A stretch of 64,000 bases of DNA from DSVZ01 sp037439785 (GCA_037439785.1 JBBIVJ010000007.1:62001-126000), one strand, 5' to 3'. Shown: positions 42,944-52,737, numbered from the stretch's first letter. Translations and numbers: made by a program. Notes: generated from the letters alone by a model not told the origin.

Positions 42944-44779
42944 TCAGCGCAGGGCGGGGGGCATGGGGGAGAAGAAGGTCAGGCGGTAGCCGGTGCTGGA
43001 GGCTTCCCCCGCATAGACGGTGAAGTGAAGGTACCTGGCCACCTGCTCGAAGGGCGGCAGCAAGGAGAAGTCCAGCCACTCCTGGAGCGTTTTCTGGAAG
43101 TCGCCTTCCTCGAGGGCGCCCTTGAGCGCCGGGTTCTGGCCGGTCAGCACCTCGCTCCAGAGGTTCTTGTTGGTCCGGAGGGCCTCCCAGAACAGGCGCA
43201 GCGTCTCCGCGTCGTTCTGGAAGCCAAACAGCCCCCGGCCGGCGCCGCCCACCCGCTCGGCCGCCTCGCGCAGGCCGGAGAAGGCCGCCAGGGGCTTGGC
43301 CGGGCTGTCGCTGCGGCGCAGGTATTCCTCGAGGGTGGCGGCATCCGACGAGATCGCCAGGTAGCCGCCGCTGGCGGCCAGGTGCAGCGGGGTCGGCTTG
43401 CCCCCGCCGGTCAGATCCGGGATGGTCAGGGTGTAGATGCGCTGACCGAGGAAATCGCGTTCCTTGATTTCCATTTCTGCCAGCGGCCCGGGTAACAGGC
43501 TCACCGCGGCCCGCAGCGTGCCCAGCAACTGGGCCGCGTCGGGCGAGCCGATCAGGCTCAGGGAAGGCTGGGCCAGCAAATCCGCCACCGCCGCGCTGCG
43601 CGGGGCCTTCTGATAACTGATGAGGTCATCGCCCAGGTTCATCAGGAAGCTGCGGCGGAAGTCCAGGTTGGGGTCCTTCTCCTTGAGGGCGGCGTCAATC
43701 TGGGCGGTGAAAAAACCCAGCATCCCCGGCTGGATTTCGTTGAGGGTGGACTCGAGGGAGGCCCAGAACTTCTGCCCGTCCAGCCGCCAGCGCCAGAAGG
43801 TCGTGGCATCCGCCGGCACAAAGGGCGGGATGGAGGCATCCTTGGGCTCGGTGGCCAGCAGCCGCAGCAGGCCTTTGCGCTCGAGCCGCGGGTTGTTGAG
43901 GTTCAGTTCCAGGAATCCGCCCTCGGCGCGGTCCCGCACCGCGAAGGCCAGGCTCTTGAGTCCCTTCAACCCCAGGGCGTCCAGAATCTTGTCCGGGGCC
44001 GGCGCGCCCGTGTTCTGTCCCGCGGCGGCCCTCGCCAGTTGATTCACCACCTCCACCAGCGGAACAACGTGAATCCACCCGTAGGCGTGGGCCTCGCGGA
44101 ACATCTGCTGGAAGTCGGCCTGGAACACCGCCTCCTCGGCCAGCACCGGCAGCCCGCCCCCCTGCAAACCGGCCACCACCCGCTCGAGGGGCCGCGTCGC
44201 CGTGCCGGCCACCAACACCGACCCCACCTGCCCGAAGGTCAGACTCATGGCAGGGGCCTCGGCTTCCTGCGGACCCAGCGGCAGGGTGCTGAACTCCACG
44301 TCGCGGATGCGGTCGGTCTTCAAGGTCTGGCCGGCGTCGGTGATTTTTTTCCGCAGCTCGGTCAGGCGGGTCTGGAGCTGCGGGCCCTGGTCCCGCGCAT
44401 CCAGGAGGATCACCAGCGCGGGCAGGGGGTTGGTGGAGCCGCTCCAGCCGTTGCGGACCACGGCGTAGGTGAGCTGGCCCTGAAGCAGCGGGGCGTAGTC
44501 TGCCAGCTTGATCCCGGCCGCCTGTTCGAGGGGGGCGAGGACGTCGGTCTGAAGCTTGGCCGCAATTTTTTCACGGAACGCACGCAGGGCGGGGTCGTTC
44601 CACAGTCGGAAGGCGGGGCTGGTTTTTTGCGCCTCATGCCAGCCGGACCAGTCGGGCACCGCCAGAACGGCGAGGGTGTCGGGCGGCAACAAGCGCGGCG
44701 CCGGCGGAGTGGCGGCACGCAGGTCGGGTTGGAGTGCGGTCAGACCCAGCAGGCACAGGACGGGGAGGAGTGGTTTCAT
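42944..44779 (-). CDS. Large secreted protein, unknown function (DUF3352-like)
   Basis: Predicted 611 aa with a signal peptide (MKPLLPVLCLLGLTALQPDL, about 1-23). The rest is an alpha/beta protein without membrane helices or catalytic motifs that I recognise. The opening RLLPPDTLAVLAVPDWSGW and later ARDQGPQLQTRLTELRKKI resemble proteins annotated DUF3352, sometimes fused to lipoproteins in Verrucomicrobia and Planctomycetes. Several segments repeat the theme P-D-T-hydrophobic with a QG or GDDL turn. Neighbours are HtrA-like protease upstream and pst genes downstream, which does not fix a role. Confidence 0.6.
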   Translation of the reverse strand: MKPLLPVLCLLGLTALQPDLRAATPPAPRLLPPDTLAVLAVPDWSGWHEAQKTSPAFRLWNDPALRAFREKIAAKLQTDVLAPLEQAAGIKLADYAPLLQGQLTYAVVRNGWSGSTNPLPALVILLDARDQGPQLQTRLTELRKKITDAGQTLKTDRIRDVEFSTLPLGPQEAEAPAMSLTFGQVGSVLVAGTATRPLERVVAGLQGGGLPVLAEEAVFQADFQQMFREAHAYGWIHVVPLVEVVNQLARAAAGQNTGAPAPDKILDALGLKGLKSLAFAVRDRAEGGFLELNLNNPRLERKGLLRLLATEPKDASIPPFVPADATTFWRWRLDGQKFWASLESTLNEIQPGMLGFFTAQIDAALKEKDPNLDFRRSFLMNLGDDLISYQKAPRSAAVADLLAQPSLSLIGSPDAAQLLGTLRAAVSLLPGPLAEMEIKERDFLGQRIYTLTIPDLTGGGKPTPLHLAASGGYLAISSDAATLEEYLRRSDSPAKPLAAFSGLREAAERVGGAGRGLFGFQNDAETLRLFWEALRTNKNLWSEVLTGQNPALKGALEEGDFQKTLQEWLDFSLLPPFEQVARYLHFTVYAGEASSTGYRLTFFSPMPPALR

Positions 44780-44823
44780 GGATCGGGGGATTGAGTTTGA
44801 GGTGGCGGGAGGCCGGCAGTTGT

Positions 44824-45834
44824 TTACGGCCGCGGTTCCCCGGCCGGACGCTTCATCCGGCGCGGCGGCTCCAGGTAGCGATAGCCGCTGCTGGGGTTGT
44901 TGTTGTCGTAGGCGAAGGCATCGCGGTGGAGGAGGAAGTCCCGCACCGCCCGGACGGGGATGGCAAAGCCGAGGCCCTCGCCGAAGCTGATCTTCATGTT
45001 GGTCACCCCCACGACCTCCCCGCGCAGGTTGAACAGCGGTCCGCCGCTGTTGCCGGGGTTGATCTGGGCGGTGGTTTGCAGGTAGAGGTCCCCCTGCATC
45101 TCGCGGGTCTTGGTGCTGACAATGCCCTCGGTGACCGTGCGCTCCAGCCCCAGCGGACTGCCCACGGCAAACACCCGCTCGCCCACCGCCAGGGCGTCCG
45201 AATCACCCAGCGGCACGAAGGCAAACTTCGGCGCGCCGGGGTCTTCGACGCGCAACAGGGCGAGGTCACGGAACTTGTTCATGGCGATGATGCGGACCTG
45301 CTTGTAGGAGCGCCGCTCCAGTTGGCCGCCCTGCTGGTGATACACCTCGACCGCAATCTGGGTTTCGCCTTCGATCACGTGGAAGTTGGTGATGAGGTAG
45401 CCCTCCGCGTTGATGAAAAAACCCGAGCCCAGCCCTGCCGGGGTTCGCACCTGCACCACAGCCTCCCCCACCTCTGCCGCCAGCTCCCGCACGGTACGCT
45501 CCCGCGCCCGGCCAGAGCCGCCCGTGAAAAAACCACCCGCCTCCGCCGGACCTGCCGGGGAGCCGGCCGCCGGGGGCGTGTCCACCGGCGCGGCCCCGGC
45601 CGGCGAGGACTCGGGCGCGGCGTCGTCCCGCCCCCGCACCACCTCCACCACTTCCTGGCGCGGGACCAGCAGCACGGTGTAGCCCACGTCCACCACCCAC
45701 TGCTCCGGTTTTTCCGCCAGGATGCGGCCGGTGATGGACGCCCGGTCCTTGAGGACGAGGGTGTCGGAGGTCAGCCCGCCGCCGGCGGAAAGCATCCCCA
45801 GCGAGGCCGCCACGGCAGGCATTCGGCACAACAT
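44824..45834 (-). CDS. HtrA/DegP-like serine protease without PDZ domain
   Basis: Predicted 336 aa from the ATG giving MLCRMPAVAAS. Signal-like N-terminus, a small beta-type module (about 22-66, DTLVLKDRASITGRILAEKP), a Pro/Ala linker, and the trypsin-like protease (about 110-320). The triad is present: His in NFHVI, Asp in KFRDLALLRVED and Ser in NPGNSGGPLFNL. There is no PDZ, and a short Pro/Arg tail ends the protein. The likely role is periplasmic quality control. The N-terminal module before the protease is a recurrent verrucomicrobial arrangement. Confidence 0.87.
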   Translation of the reverse strand: MLCRMPAVAASLGMLSAGGGLTSDTLVLKDRASITGRILAEKPEQWVVDVGYTVLLVPRQEVVEVVRGRDDAAPESSPAGAAPVDTPPAAGSPAGPAEAGGFFTGGSGRARERTVRELAAEVGEAVVQVRTPAGLGSGFFINAEGYLITNFHVIEGETQIAVEVYHQQGGQLERRSYKQVRIIAMNKFRDLALLRVEDPGAPKFAFVPLGDSDALAVGERVFAVGSPLGLERTVTEGIVSTKTREMQGDLYLQTTAQINPGNSGGPLFNLRGEVVGVTNMKISFGEGLGFAIPVRAVRDFLLHRDAFAYDNNNPSSGYRYLEPPRRMKRPAGEPRP

Positions 45835-46029
45835 GGTCGGCAGTCTAGTTGCGGTCCGTGAGCGAGGCAAGCCCGCCCGCCGGAGTCCGGGTGCCGCCTG
45901 CCGGCGACAGCGGCGGCGGCGCACTCCTGTCCGCCCGGCGGGTGAGCCGGCGCAGGGGAGGCGGCCATTCCGCCGGGTGTGCTTCGGCCTTCAAGCGCCG
46001 GGCGTGGGGAGGCATCGGGGGAGGAATGC

Positions 46030-46356
46030 TCAGCGCCGCCCCGTGGCGGGTTCTTCACGCAGCGGGGGCTCGAAATGCACCACCCACTCGCCGGGCCGGG
46101 CCAGGCCGAGGCGTTCCCGGATCAACCGTTCCATGGCGGCGGGGTGGTCGGTCAGTGCCCGGAGCTGGCCGCGCAGAGCGGCGCCGTGTGCCCGGGTCTC
46201 GGCCAGTTGGCGTTCCAGTTCCAGCCGCTCGGCCTGCAACTGCTCGTTGCGGCGGATTTCCGGCCAGTACCAGAGACCGACCGCCAGGACGCCGGAGGCC
46301 AGAAGCAACACCAGCACCAGCCCGCTGAGGCGGTTCCACAGGGTGGTGGCCTGCAT
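46030..46356 (-). CDS. FtsB/DivIC-like septum initiator
   Basis: Predicted 108 aa with a single membrane helix (about 9-31), a coiled coil (about 35-65, LQAERLELERQLAETRAHG) and the conserved periplasmic ERLIRERLGLARPGEWVVHF ending. These are the FtsB/DivIC features that join FtsL and FtsQ in the divisome. The usual neighbour eno is not here. The family is small and diverse, so a related coiled-coil protein is possible. Confidence 0.8.
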   Translation of the reverse strand: MQATTLWNRLSGLVLVLLLASGVLAVGLWYWPEIRRNEQLQAERLELERQLAETRAHGAALRGQLRALTDHPAAMERLIRERLGLARPGEWVVHFEPPLREEPATGRR

Positions 46357-46472
46357 GTGGTGCCCAGTGAATCACCGCCAGTCCACGCTGAGAAGAAGGA
46401 TTTCTCACACGGTCGGCCGGCCGGCTGCGCGCAGCCTGAAGAGGGCCGGTGCGGGACCGCCGCGGGGTGGGT

Positions 46473-49400
46473 TCAACGGCCGATCAGGCGCTGAAACTCC
46501 GGCAGGGCGCGCAGGCTTTGGAAGCGCGGGTCGTCGGCGGCGAGCCGGGAGAGGTTGGTGGCGGCGGGGTTGGCGGCGCGGCGGCGTTGGTCCAGTTGCA
46601 GGGCCACGCCGAGGGTTTGGAGGGCCTCGGTCTGCTTGCCCTGCGCGGCCTGGGCGCCGGCCAGGTCGTACCAGATTTCCGGGCTGTCGGGCAGCAGCTT
46701 GAGCAGGCGTTGGAGGGCCGGTTCGGCCCGGCCGTAGAGGCCGATCTGGACGTAGGCGTTGGCGATGGACAGCAGCGCCCCGAGGTCGGCGTCGGTGCGG
46801 GTGATCCAGTCATCCAGCAGGGCGTACGCCTCGTTGGTCCGTCCGGTCTGGACGTAGGCCGCCACGAGGTCGAAGGCGGTCTTGAGGTCGTTGCGGTTGG
46901 TGGCGTAGCGCTGTTCCAGTTCGCCCAACTGCTGCTCCGCCCGGGCCTGGGCGCCGAGGGCGTTCTGCCAGCCGCGGACCTGCTCGACGATGCTGCGGGC
47001 GAAGTCGCTGTCCGGATCGAATTTCCGCAGGGTCTGCGCCACGCGGAGGGCGTCGTCGAAGCGGTTGAGCAGCGCCAGCAGTTGGATGTAGCGGGTGACC
47101 GTCTCGGGGCTGTAGGGGCAGAAGGCGAAGGCCTGTTTGAAGGCGAAATCCGACTCGCGCGCCATGCGCTCGCGCTCGACGGCATTGGTGGTGGTGGTGT
47201 AGCGCCAGTAGTACAGGCCGGCGATGGAATTGCGCAGCTTCGAGAAGGCCTTCTGGCCGTCGTTGTCGCGCACAAATTTCACGTCCCCGCGGTAGCCGCG
47301 CAGGTCGCCGCGCAGGTAGGTCCGCTCCACGAAATCGCAGATGTCCGCCACGGGGGTGTCGTAATCAATCCAGTCGCCGCACAGCCGCGCCGCGTAGCGC
47401 CGCCAGAACTGGTGGTCGCGCTCGATCATCTCCTGCGTGATCTCGGCCACCGGCTGGCGGTGGATCTTCATGATGATCCCGAACGGCGTCAGGTAGGGGT
47501 ACATCCAGTCCAGCGGGAAGCTTTCCTCGACGAAGAACTCGTGGTCGGGGTTTTTGTCGAAGATGACCTTGGTCAGCAGGCCGTTGATGGCCATCACGGC
47601 GGTCTGGCCGGCGACCTGCACCCGGCCGTCGGGAGAGATGTTCAGGACCTCGCCGGGACGGACCTGCTTGGGCGCGTGCGGGAACTGCTGGTCGTGGAAA
47701 TACCGCATCTGGACGTCGGCGATGTAGTTGGTGAAGGCCCAGTTCAGGTCCGCGGGGTTGGGGGTCTGGATTTCCCGGGCCGGGTACACCCCTTGCGTGC
47801 GCCGGCGGGCCTCGACCCGCGCTCCCCAGCGGAGCAGGGCGTCATCTAGCGGACGCACCAGGTTGGTGAAGCTGCCCACAAAGCGGGACAGCGCGGTGGA
47901 CTTGTAGGGCTCGCCCCGCAGGCGGCGGTCGGCCTGTTCCTTGCCGATCAGGACGTTCTCCAGCGCCACGATCAGGTCCCTCAGGAATGGCGGGTCCACC
48001 TGCGCGCTGCGGTTGTAGTGGGCGCGGATGTAGTTGAGGTAGGTGCCGTCGGCCAGGGCGTTCTGGGTGATGATGTACACGTCCCGCCGGTCAAAGGCCG
48101 GGTTGCGGCGGTGCCGCGGCTTGATGAAGCTCTCGGCGAAGATCATGTACGTGGGGTTGAAGCGCCCCGGATCGGTCCCGCCAAAGAGGATCGCGTCGCG
48201 TGTCATCGAGGGGTACAGCTCGAAGGGCGGCTCGAACATGTCGTGGCCGAACCAGTACCCGAACAGGTGCCCGCGCTGCTCGTTCTCCGCCCAGTGCGCG
48301 CTGATCGAGTACACCGGCATGAGGGCGAACAGGCCGACCAGCGCGGCCGGCCGGAGCCGCTCGCGGTTCAGCAGCACCAGCATCACAAAAGCCAGCAACA
48401 GCAGCAGCACAAACAGCCGCCCGTACACCGCCCAGACCGGCGCGGTCATCGCCGGATGCGCCAGCGCCTGGAACAACCCTGCCAGCAACGTCCCCGGCCC
48501 CACCGCCCCGGTGTGGGGGTCGCCGTACACGTCCGTCAGCCGCGTCGCCAGTGAGTACAGCGCCAGCGCCGCCAGCACGGCCCCGCCCCCCAGCGCGTAG
48601 GTCCGCACCTGCGCATACCGCGTCAGCAACGACGCCCCCGTCAACGTCACCGCCAGCCCCACAAACATGGCGATGATGACGTGCGAGGCGGTGAAGAACA
48701 CCCGCGTCAGGTCCCGGCTCTGCCGGTCAATCTGCGGGTTGAGCAGCATCAGCAGCAGCACCGACAAACACAGCCCGATGGCCGTGTTGCCCACGATCCA
48801 CGCCCGTTCCCTTCGCCCCAGCAGCGGGAGGAAGAAAAACGGCACCAGCGCCAGCGCCAGGAACGCCAGGTTGAACTCGTCCGCCGCCCCGTACAGGTAC
48901 ATCAGCAACTGGCGGATGAACCGCAGCGGGTCGTTCAGGAAATCCGTCGGATTGGTCTTCTCGTACTGCCCGCGCGTGAAGGCGTGGATGAAGCCGTCAA
49001 AGGTGCGCGGGTAGGCCCAGTTCATGGGCGGGTTGGTCATCGAAAACAGCGGCAGCAGGAAGTAAAACGACGCCCCCACCACCCAGGCCAAGAGCGTGAA
49101 CACCACGATCTTCCACTCGCTGCCCAGCCCCCGCGTCCGCCAAACCAGCCACGCCAGGCTCGCCACCGAGGCCAGGCCCACCGAGTGAAAAATCACCGCC
49201 AGGGGCTTGTTCTGGGAGAAGGTGGTGATCATCTCGAACCCGCTGAGCACCGAGACCGCGAGGTAAATGAGCGCATTCACCGCCAGGGCGTCCCGGCCCA
49301 GCTTCTCATCCGCCAGGGCGATGACCACCTGCAGCCCCATCGCCGCCACGATCAACGTCTGGTGGTTGTTGAAACAGATGCCAAACAGGAACGAGGCCAG

Positions 49401-50051
49401 GTACAGGTAGCGGTGCTGCCCGGGCCGGTACAACCAGTGCAGCAAACACACCAACACCCCCATCAGCGACAACACGCTCAGCGTGTACACCTCCACGATC
49501 ACCGCCTGGCTCCACATGAAGCCGTTGAACCCGATCAGCAAAGCCGCCACCAGCCCGCTCACCAGGCACAGCTTCTCCTGCCAGCGCGCCTCCAGCCCCC
49601 GGAACCATTCCAGCCGCTCCAGCAACGTGCCGCTGAACCGCGCGGTGATCAGCCCCAGCACCCCGCTGGCCAGCGCCGCCGCCACCGCCGAGGAGACCGC
49701 CACCCGCCACGCCACGTTCGAGAAGGGCAGCAACACCGTGAACAGCCAGGAATAAACCGTCCAGATCGGGTAGCCCGGTGCATGCGGCACTCCCAGATAG
49801 TACGACGCCACCGCCAGCTCGCCGCAGTCCTCCAGGGTCAGGTCCGGCGCCAGTGTGAACAGGTACACCACCAGCGTGATCACCGTGCTCACCCCCCCCG
49901 CCAGCCAGTCCACCCGCCGAAACAGCGGGGCGGCAGTCGTTGCCGCCATCGGCACCGGCACCGGCGGAGGGGCGGCGGGGCGCGGGCGCGGACCGGACTC
50001 CGGACTGCCACCTGCCCTGGGACGGCCGGTTTTCGGCTTGGCAATGCTCAT
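46473..50051 (-). CDS. DUF2723 multi-pass membrane protein with C-terminal TPRs
   Basis: Predicted 1192 aa. After a Pro/Arg-rich tail (1-45), a DUF2723 region with many membrane helices follows (about 50-600), carrying the characteristic TLAPDLTLEDCGELAVASYY and LGVPHAPGYPIWTVYSW signature. DUF2723 members resemble GT-C (protein mannosyl-transferase-type) enzymes; the acidic Asp/Glu pair in LEDCGE probably forms part of a catalytic loop. Residues about 1010-1190 contain TPR-like repeats. The donor would be a lipid-linked sugar; acceptor is unknown. A possible promoter upstream (-35 TGGACA, 16-bp spacer, -10 TATCAA near 50129-50102) is weak. Confidence 0.85.
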   Translation of the reverse strand: MSIAKPKTGRPRAGGSPESGPRPRPAAPPPVPVPMAATTAAPLFRRVDWLAGGVSTVITLVVYLFTLAPDLTLEDCGELAVASYYLGVPHAPGYPIWTVYSWLFTVLLPFSNVAWRVAVSSAVAAALASGVLGLITARFSGTLLERLEWFRGLEARWQEKLCLVSGLVAALLIGFNGFMWSQAVIVEVYTLSVLSLMGVLVCLLHWLYRPGQHRYLYLASFLFGICFNNHQTLIVAAMGLQVVIALADEKLGRDALAVNALIYLAVSVLSGFEMITTFSQNKPLAVIFHSVGLASVASLAWLVWRTRGLGSEWKIVVFTLLAWVVGASFYFLLPLFSMTNPPMNWAYPRTFDGFIHAFTRGQYEKTNPTDFLNDPLRFIRQLLMYLYGAADEFNLAFLALALVPFFFLPLLGRRERAWIVGNTAIGLCLSVLLLMLLNPQIDRQSRDLTRVFFTASHVIIAMFVGLAVTLTGASLLTRYAQVRTYALGGGAVLAALALYSLATRLTDVYGDPHTGAVGPGTLLAGLFQALAHPAMTAPVWAVYGRLFVLLLLLAFVMLVLLNRERLRPAALVGLFALMPVYSISAHWAENEQRGHLFGYWFGHDMFEPPFELYPSMTRDAILFGGTDPGRFNPTYMIFAESFIKPRHRRNPAFDRRDVYIITQNALADGTYLNYIRAHYNRSAQVDPPFLRDLIVALENVLIGKEQADRRLRGEPYKSTALSRFVGSFTNLVRPLDDALLRWGARVEARRRTQGVYPAREIQTPNPADLNWAFTNYIADVQMRYFHDQQFPHAPKQVRPGEVLNISPDGRVQVAGQTAVMAINGLLTKVIFDKNPDHEFFVEESFPLDWMYPYLTPFGIIMKIHRQPVAEITQEMIERDHQFWRRYAARLCGDWIDYDTPVADICDFVERTYLRGDLRGYRGDVKFVRDNDGQKAFSKLRNSIAGLYYWRYTTTTNAVERERMARESDFAFKQAFAFCPYSPETVTRYIQLLALLNRFDDALRVAQTLRKFDPDSDFARSIVEQVRGWQNALGAQARAEQQLGELEQRYATNRNDLKTAFDLVAAYVQTGRTNEAYALLDDWITRTDADLGALLSIANAYVQIGLYGRAEPALQRLLKLLPDSPEIWYDLAGAQAAQGKQTEALQTLGVALQLDQRRRAANPAATNLSRLAADDPRFQSLRALPEFQRLIGR

Positions 50052-50367
50052 CGGCGCTTACCGCATGCGGTTGGTCCAATCCAACGGCAAAGAGGGCATA
50101 CTTGATAGGGCCGGCCCCGGGTTTGTCCATTCCAATCTGGCCGACACGGCGTTCCGTAACGTGGGGCGCGCCGGCGGCCACCCCGCAGCCCAACCTGCCG
50201 CTTCCCGCCGCATGGCCTCCCCCCAACCCGCCTCGCGGACCCCGCGTGCCGGCCCGATCCAAAACGCCAGCCCCGGGCTGAACACCGCCGTCGCGGCCGG
50301 CGACAGGGTCGCGGAAACCGTCCCCCGCCACGGCGCCCGGCCTGCCGGAACCCCGAACAACCGCGCC
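50052..50367. other. Intergenic region, 316 bp, possible weak promoter for the DUF2723 gene
   Basis: It has no recognisable gene. On the minus strand TGGACA (50129-50124) and TATCAA (50107-50102) lie 16 bp apart, at a workable distance from the DUF2723 start, but the fit is moderate. The rest is GC-rich without notable repeats. Confidence 0.3.
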
Positions 50368-50620
50368 CTAACCCGGCGGGACGAGGGGCGCAGCCGCAAC
50401 CGGCGCAACCGCGTCATCGGAGACTTCATCGAGTCCATGGCCACGTTCCTCCAACACGCGCCGCAACCGGGCCGGCCCGTAGCGGAACCGGCCAGCCGCG
50501 GTGTTCGGCGAAATGCCCAACCGCCGCCCCGCCGCGGCATAGGTCAGGCGATGCCAGATTTTTGAGCACGATGACCTCCCGCTGCTCCGGGGGCAATGCG
50601 GCCGGGGCGGCGGCTCTCCC
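50368..50620 (-). pseudogene. Remnant of an ECF sigma factor (region 4 only), frameshifted
   Basis: A minus-strand segment reads LPPEQREVIVLK, then after a shift of one base IWHRLTYAAAGRRLGISPNT followed by AAGRFRYGPARLRRVLEERG, and ends at a TAG at 50368. This is the sigma region-4 helix-turn-helix as in verrucomicrobial ECF sigma factors. The shift occurs in a run of five T (plus strand 50559-50563): with four bases the reading is continuous. Nothing of region 2 precedes it; upstream is unrelated GC-rich sequence with 7-bp repeats. It is either a decayed gene or one truncated by an intergenic rearrangement. Confidence 0.7.
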
Positions 50621-50630
50621 CCCTGCATCG

Positions 50631-50651
50631 GATGCCGGATGCCAGATGCCG
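50631..50651. repeat. Three tandem 7-bp repeats (GATGCCG/A) at the end of the sigma remnant
   Basis: GATGCC starts at 50631, 50638 and 50645, giving a short 7-bp tandem. It lies directly before the homologous part of the sigma remnant ends and could mark the deletion junction. Length and copy number are too small for CRISPR. Confidence 0.6.
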
Positions 50652-50817
50652 GGTGACGAGAAGGCCGGAGGCTGGGAAATTCGGGGGCGCGGGCGCCTCG
50701 CCCGCCGGATTCGGACCCCGCCGCCTCGCCGCGTCGGCCAGGGGCAAGCGGCAGCCGCTCACCAGTCTTCCGTCTGCCTCTTGGCAACGGCGGCGGCGAG
50801 CGCGTAGTTTGACCAGC

Positions 50818-52737
50818 ATGAAGGCAACATCGCTGGACCCGACTGAAAACGCCCCCACCGCCAACGCTCGCCCGATTTTTTGCAGCCCCGGTGGCTGGCG
50901 CGCACGGGGCCGGGGGTCCCGGGGGGCCGGCCTGGTCCTGGCCCTGGTGGTGGTGGGCGGTCTGGCCTCCGGTCAGGGTCAGACCCTTTACCGCCTGGTT
51001 GCGGGCAGTGAATGGACGCCGGGAGGCGAGGGGCCGAGCCTGGCCTTGCGGGGCGTCTTTCGGCTGGTGCCTCAGCCGGGGCTGTTGGACTGGGAACAGT
51101 TTGCCGTGGACCGGCTGCACTTTGAAACCGTCAGCGAGGGCGGAGCGCCGCGGGTCTGGCGCGGGTCCGGGTTTTATCGGCGCGGGGGGCGGGGACCTTT
51201 TTTTGGACAGGAGATCTTGAGGCTGGAGATGGACGACGGCTCGGGGCCGGTGCGGTACGTCTCGACCCTCCGGCCGGCAGGGGCGGATATTGAGTTGACG
51301 TTGGAGGCCAAGGAAGGCGGGGCCGCGCTGCGGCTGAAGGCGGTGCCGGCGTGGAGCCAGTGGCTTTATCGCACGGTGGCGGAAAGCCGGTTTGTGAACG
51401 CGTGCATCGTGTGCGCGGGGCGGGTGATTCCCGTGCCGGTCAGTGGCGGTTTCGAGCTGGTGCACTCGGGGGGCACGCCGCTGTTCGAGCGGTATCAGGT
51501 GTTCGGCCTGCGCCTGACCGATGGAGCCGAACCGCCGGGGGTGGTGATCACCGGGGAGGGCACGGTCGAGCTGGGCGGCGAGGTGGCGGTGCAGCAGCGG
51601 TGGGAGTTGACGCTGCGGGTGCGGCTGGGCGAGGAGGAGCGGACGGCCACGTTTCGCAACACCGACGTTGTGCCGGTCCGGTGGTGGCCGATGTTGAGTG
51701 CGGAGCTGGCGGAGGAGGGGGGCGATGAGTTTTCGCGCTTCCACCTCAGCCTGCAGGCGGCGCCGTTTCGGGAATGGTGGTTCACCACCCGCAGCGGGAT
51801 GACGCCGGGGACGGGCCCACGGCCGACCGGGCGGTTGACCGGGGCGGACCTGCTCAGCGACACGGGCCGGGTGGTGGTGCCGGGGATGCAACTGCTGCAG
51901 CCGGCCGGGCTGCCAGCCGAGACGGGCGTGGACGGCTTCGACCTCCTCCCCGGCGGCGCGGGCGAGGTGGCTTTCACGCTGGGCGAATCGGCCGACAGTC
52001 CGGTGTTGGGGCGGGTGAGCGAGGGCGATCTGCTCAGCAGCGCGGGCCGGGTACTGCGTCGGAACGCGGAGCTGGTGGGGGCGTTGGGGTTCATGCCGCC
52101 GACGCCGGACCTGGGCCTGGACGCGATCTGCCTGCACGGGTCGGGCGAATATTGGTTCTCGGTGCGGACGCCGGCGTTTTCCGAAAAGTTGGGCCGGATG
52201 ATCGGTCGCGGGGACCTGCTTTCCAGCGTGGGCCGTGTGGTGCGGTCGCACACGGAGTTGCTGGGGGCGTTCAAGCCGGACAACCCGGACCGGGATTACG
52301 GCCTGGATGCGTTCTTTGTCTGGCCGTCGGGCGAGATCTGGTTCTCGCTCGAGGAAGGCTTCACCGACAGCCGCTGGGGACCGGTGGGGGAAGGCGACCT
52401 GCTGAGCGACCAGGGCTACGTGGTGCGGCGCAACCTCGATCTGGTCCGACCCTTCCAGCCGTTGGAGGATCTGGCGGATTTCGGCCTGGACGGCATCTGG
52501 ATTGTGTCGGATGCCGTCCCGCCGGCCGGGGCGCCGCGGTTGCTGCAGCCGGTGCGCGGCGCCGAGGGCTGGGAGCTGCGTTGGGACGGACCGGTGCGGG
52601 TGGTCCAGGTCGAGCATTCATCGCGGATCGAGGACCCCTTTGCGGTGGCGTCGCTGCTGCTGCCGGCCGGTGCCTGGAAGCTGCCTGCCGTGGGTCCGTC
52701 CGGCCCGGAGGGTTTTTACCGGTTACGGGCCTGGTGA
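50818..52737 (+). CDS. Secreted protein with four ~61-residue tandem repeats
   Basis: Predicted 639 aa. A basic/Pro-rich N-terminus with a hydrophobic core (AGLVLALVVVGGLASGQG, about 37-54) gives a signal peptide. Residues 60-335 form an unrecognised beta-rich domain. Four repeats follow with the core DLLS at residues 344, 404, 467 and 528 (periods 60, 63, 61). Each unit contains GDLLSS.GRVVR, then GLDA or VDGF near the middle, and SGEIWFSLE- or AGEVAFTLG-like strands. This resembles a short beta-propeller-blade pattern. The last 70 residues form the C-terminal verrucomicrobial module ending GFYRLRAW. No function is assigned. Confidence 0.65.
   Translation: MKATSLDPTENAPTANARPIFCSPGGWRARGRGSRGAGLVLALVVVGGLASGQGQTLYRLVAGSEWTPGGEGPSLALRGVFRLVPQPGLLDWEQFAVDRLHFETVSEGGAPRVWRGSGFYRRGGRGPFFGQEILRLEMDDGSGPVRYVSTLRPAGADIELTLEAKEGGAALRLKAVPAWSQWLYRTVAESRFVNACIVCAGRVIPVPVSGGFELVHSGGTPLFERYQVFGLRLTDGAEPPGVVITGEGTVELGGEVAVQQRWELTLRVRLGEEERTATFRNTDVVPVRWWPMLSAELAEEGGDEFSRFHLSLQAAPFREWWFTTRSGMTPGTGPRPTGRLTGADLLSDTGRVVVPGMQLLQPAGLPAETGVDGFDLLPGGAGEVAFTLGESADSPVLGRVSEGDLLSSAGRVLRRNAELVGALGFMPPTPDLGLDAICLHGSGEYWFSVRTPAFSEKLGRMIGRGDLLSSVGRVVRSHTELLGAFKPDNPDRDYGLDAFFVWPSGEIWFSLEEGFTDSRWGPVGEGDLLSDQGYVVRRNLDLVRPFQPLEDLADFGLDGIWIVSDAVPPAGAPRLLQPVRGAEGWELRWDGPVRVVQVEHSSRIEDPFAVASLLLPAGAWKLPAVGPSGPEGFYRLRAW

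Noticed and set aside
50631..50651. Possible CRISPR-like tandem
   Set aside because: A 7-bp unit with three copies and no spacers. CRISPR repeats are about 21-48 bp with variable spacers, and no cas gene is present.
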